From Chlorobiales bacterium (lineage in GTDB: Bacteria > Bacteroidota > Chlorobiia > Chlorobiales > Chlorobiaceae): DNA of 6,368 nt. The stretch lies in assembly GCA_022360275.1 (NCBI GenBank), contig JAKSDC010000035.1, positions 1-6,368 of the forward strand. Reading direction: 5' to 3'. Position 1 is the first letter of the stretch. Each line of letters starts with the position of its first letter. The notes beneath the pieces were generated by a model that made no database searches, was not told the origin of the DNA, and saw only the letters and a program-made list of their open reading frames with translations. Shown here in pieces: positions 5,623 through 6,368 of the stretch. Both the position numbers and the translations under genes were made by a program.

Positions 5623-5856
5623 ATGAGCGAGAAAAGAAAACAGTTGATGAAAACAGCTTTACGGGTTGTTTTTGTCATTGCCTGGCTACCGATACTGTGG
5701 CTGTTTCTTTCGGCAACCATAGGAAATGCGCTGTCGATGTTTGTTGGCCAAACCTGGATCATACAGTCTCTGATTCTTGGATTATCGCTATTGTTGATTT
5801 TTTTTGCCTTCCGCTACCTCACTTCATTAAGTGAAAAAATATTCGGAGAAAAGTAA
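5623..5856 (+). CDS. Small two-helix membrane protein of unknown function
   Basis: A 77-residue protein I do not recognise. A basic N-terminus (M-S-E-K-R-K, then M-K) leads into a first hydrophobic helix near 12-33. A short loop with a likely periplasmic G-Q-T-W and a second helix near 44-65 follow, then a charged C-terminal tail (S-E-K-I-F-G-E-K). By the positive-inside rule both ends should face the cytoplasm. The gene lies 6 nt after the TPR stop and is the last member of that cluster, with no strong ribosome binding site of its own, which suggests coupling. Its short tail and tight packing argue that it is real. It could be an accessory of the PAP2-like membrane protein, the TPR protein or the downstream complex I, but nothing in the sequence decides this. 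Confidence 0.75.
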   Translation: MSEKRKQLMKTALRVVFVIAWLPILWLFLSATIGNALSMFVGQTWIIQSLILGLSLLLIFFAFRYLTSLSEKIFGEK

Positions 5857-5905
5857 TTTTTCCTTTACGTGTTTCTTTTTGCCCTTTAGGATGGGCTTAT
5901 TACAA

Positions 5906-5921
5906 AAGAAAAATTTTTCTT
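5906..5921. repeat. 16-bp perfect palindrome
   Basis: AAGAAAAATTTTTCTT is a perfect palindrome with no spacer. It is followed by a C-rich/T-rich stretch and a run of seven Ts at 5931-5937. It could be part of a weak bidirectional termination region or a protein site; being purely A/T-rich, chance is plausible. Confidence 0.35.
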
Positions 5922-5935
5922 CTTCGGGTCTTTTT

Positions 5936-5966
5936 TTGTGGTTCCCACAACAATTTTATTTATATT
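5936..5966 (+). promoter_or_regulatory. Candidate nuo operon promoter overlapping an inverted repeat
   Basis: TTGTGG (5936-5941) and TATATT (5961-5966) form a weak -35/-10 pair with a long 19-nt spacer, giving a start near 5973. TTGTGG-TTC-CCACAA (5936-5950) is a perfect 6-bp inverted repeat, so the possible -35 is also half of a dyad. Alternatively the hairpin with its following CAATTTTATT is a weak terminator of the upstream cluster. Confidence 0.3.
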
Positions 5967-6038
5967 GCGCGCACTTGTCGATGGGATTGTCAAAACAGAG
6001 TCTCATGAGCCAGGGATATCAACGTCAAATATATTCTT

Positions 6039-6368
6039 ATGGACCAAACGTTGAGTGATTTCGGCACCGTTTTTGTTTTCCTCCTTCTCGGTATCATTTT
6101 TGTCGTCGGTGGCTATCTGACAGCCCGCCTTTTGCGCCCCAGCAGACCCAATCCCGAAAAACTTGCAGTTTACGAATGCGGTGAAGAAGCTGTAGGATCC
6201 GCATGGATAAAATTCAATATACGTTTCTACGTCGTTGCCCTGATCTTCATCATTTTCGATGTCGAGGTTGTGTTTCTTTTTCCCTGGGCAACTGTTTTTA
6301 AACAGCTTGGTGAGTTCGCCTTGATCGAAGCGCTTGTTTTTGCGGGCATTCTGATCATCGGTCTGGTG
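6039..6368 (+). CDS. nuoA: NADH-quinone oxidoreductase (complex I) subunit A, 3' end beyond window
   Basis: A membrane-arm subunit of the proton-pumping NADH:quinone oxidoreductase; the first 110 residues are visible with no stop, out of a usual 120-150. The first membrane helix spans about 9-31. The family signature follows: Y-E-C-G (45-48), then A-W-I-K-F-N-I-R-F-Y (55-64), then the second helix with F-D-V-E (73-76), then F-L-F-P-W-A (79-84). The conserved cysteine of the quinone-site loop and the D/E pair of the second helix are all present. A third helix begins near 94. The ATG at 6039 fits the expected N-terminal length but has no clear ribosome binding site. In green sulfur bacteria complex I is an 11-subunit form without the NADH-binding NuoEFG proteins; if this organism is one, the electron donor may not be NADH. 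Whether that applies here lies outside the window. It should be the first gene of a nuo/ndh operon running right. Confidence 0.96.
   Translation, partial: MDQTLSDFGTVFVFLLLGIIFVVGGYLTARLLRPSRPNPEKLAVYECGEEAVGSAWIKFNIRFYVVALIFIIFDVEVVFLFPWATVFKQLGEFALIEALVFAGILIIGLV

Larger units (their letters stand above)
5857..6038. other. Intergenic region before the complex I operon
   Basis: These 182 bases hold no recognisable gene. From left to right they contain a weak GCCC/GGGC hairpin (5881-5896), a perfect AT palindrome (5906-5921), an inverted repeat (5936-5950), an AT-rich stretch ending in TATATT (5961-5966), and a leader of about 70 nt. No strong intrinsic terminator for the upstream cluster is evident, so read-through into the nuo genes is possible. 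Confidence 0.5.

Noticed and set aside
5881..5896. GCCC/GGGC hairpin as the terminator of the upstream cluster
   Set aside because: A 4-bp stem with an 8-nt loop and no following T-run is not convincing.
5831..6058. A 75-codon open frame between the small membrane protein and nuoA
   Set aside because: It overlaps both neighbours in other frames and its peptide is phenylalanine/serine-rich, as expected from T-rich intergenic DNA.
1..6368. CRISPR array, transposon or phage genes
   Set aside because: No regularly spaced repeats, terminal inverted repeats, transposase or phage-like proteins were found on either strand.

Overview
The window looks like a piece of a bacterial chromosome, most plausibly from a green sulfur bacterium (Chlorobi: Chlorobium, Prosthecochloris or a relative). 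This rests on the overall style of the proteins, moderate GC content, few strong Shine-Dalgarno sites, and a complex I subunit A gene opening a probable nuo/ndh operon. It is an inference, since no rRNA or lineage-specific photosynthesis gene is present. I see no phage, transposon, CRISPR array or defence system.

Left part (1-1503): a P-type ATPase of the Ca2+-transporting (P2A) type runs leftward off the window edge, cut just before its phosphorylation site. A 262-bp divergent promoter region separates it from a small acidic single-cluster [4Fe-4S] ferredoxin on the + strand, which has an unusual insertion and extra cysteines.

Middle (1504-3268, all minus strand): reading leftward, two leucine tRNA genes (anticodons UAG, then CAA) are followed 26 nt later by a HIT-family nucleotide hydrolase/phosphorylase gene and, 6 nt after that, by a class I SAM-dependent methyltransferase gene. 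The four may form one tRNA-mRNA transcription unit. The HIT gene is easily annotated too long, because its frame stays open through the tRNA-Leu(CAA) gene. In both proteins a place where relatives often carry CxxC metal-binding pairs lacks the cysteines.

Right part (3376-6368, all plus strand): a tightly packed cluster encodes a PAP2-like integral membrane protein with a degenerate active site, a divergent ferrochelatase homologue, a five-repeat TPR protein and a 77-residue two-helix membrane protein. The first three genes overlap and the fourth follows after 6 nt, so translation is probably coupled. After a 182-bp gap with inverted repeats and a candidate promoter, the NADH-quinone oxidoreductase subunit A gene begins and runs off the right edge. 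The arrangement suggests a membrane-linked tetrapyrrole or respiratory-assembly module beside complex I, but that joint role is inferred from gene order only.

Nothing here is clearly a new system. The best candidates for a second look are the divergent ferrochelatase cluster, the modified ferredoxin, and the loss of cysteine pairs in the HIT and methyltransferase proteins.
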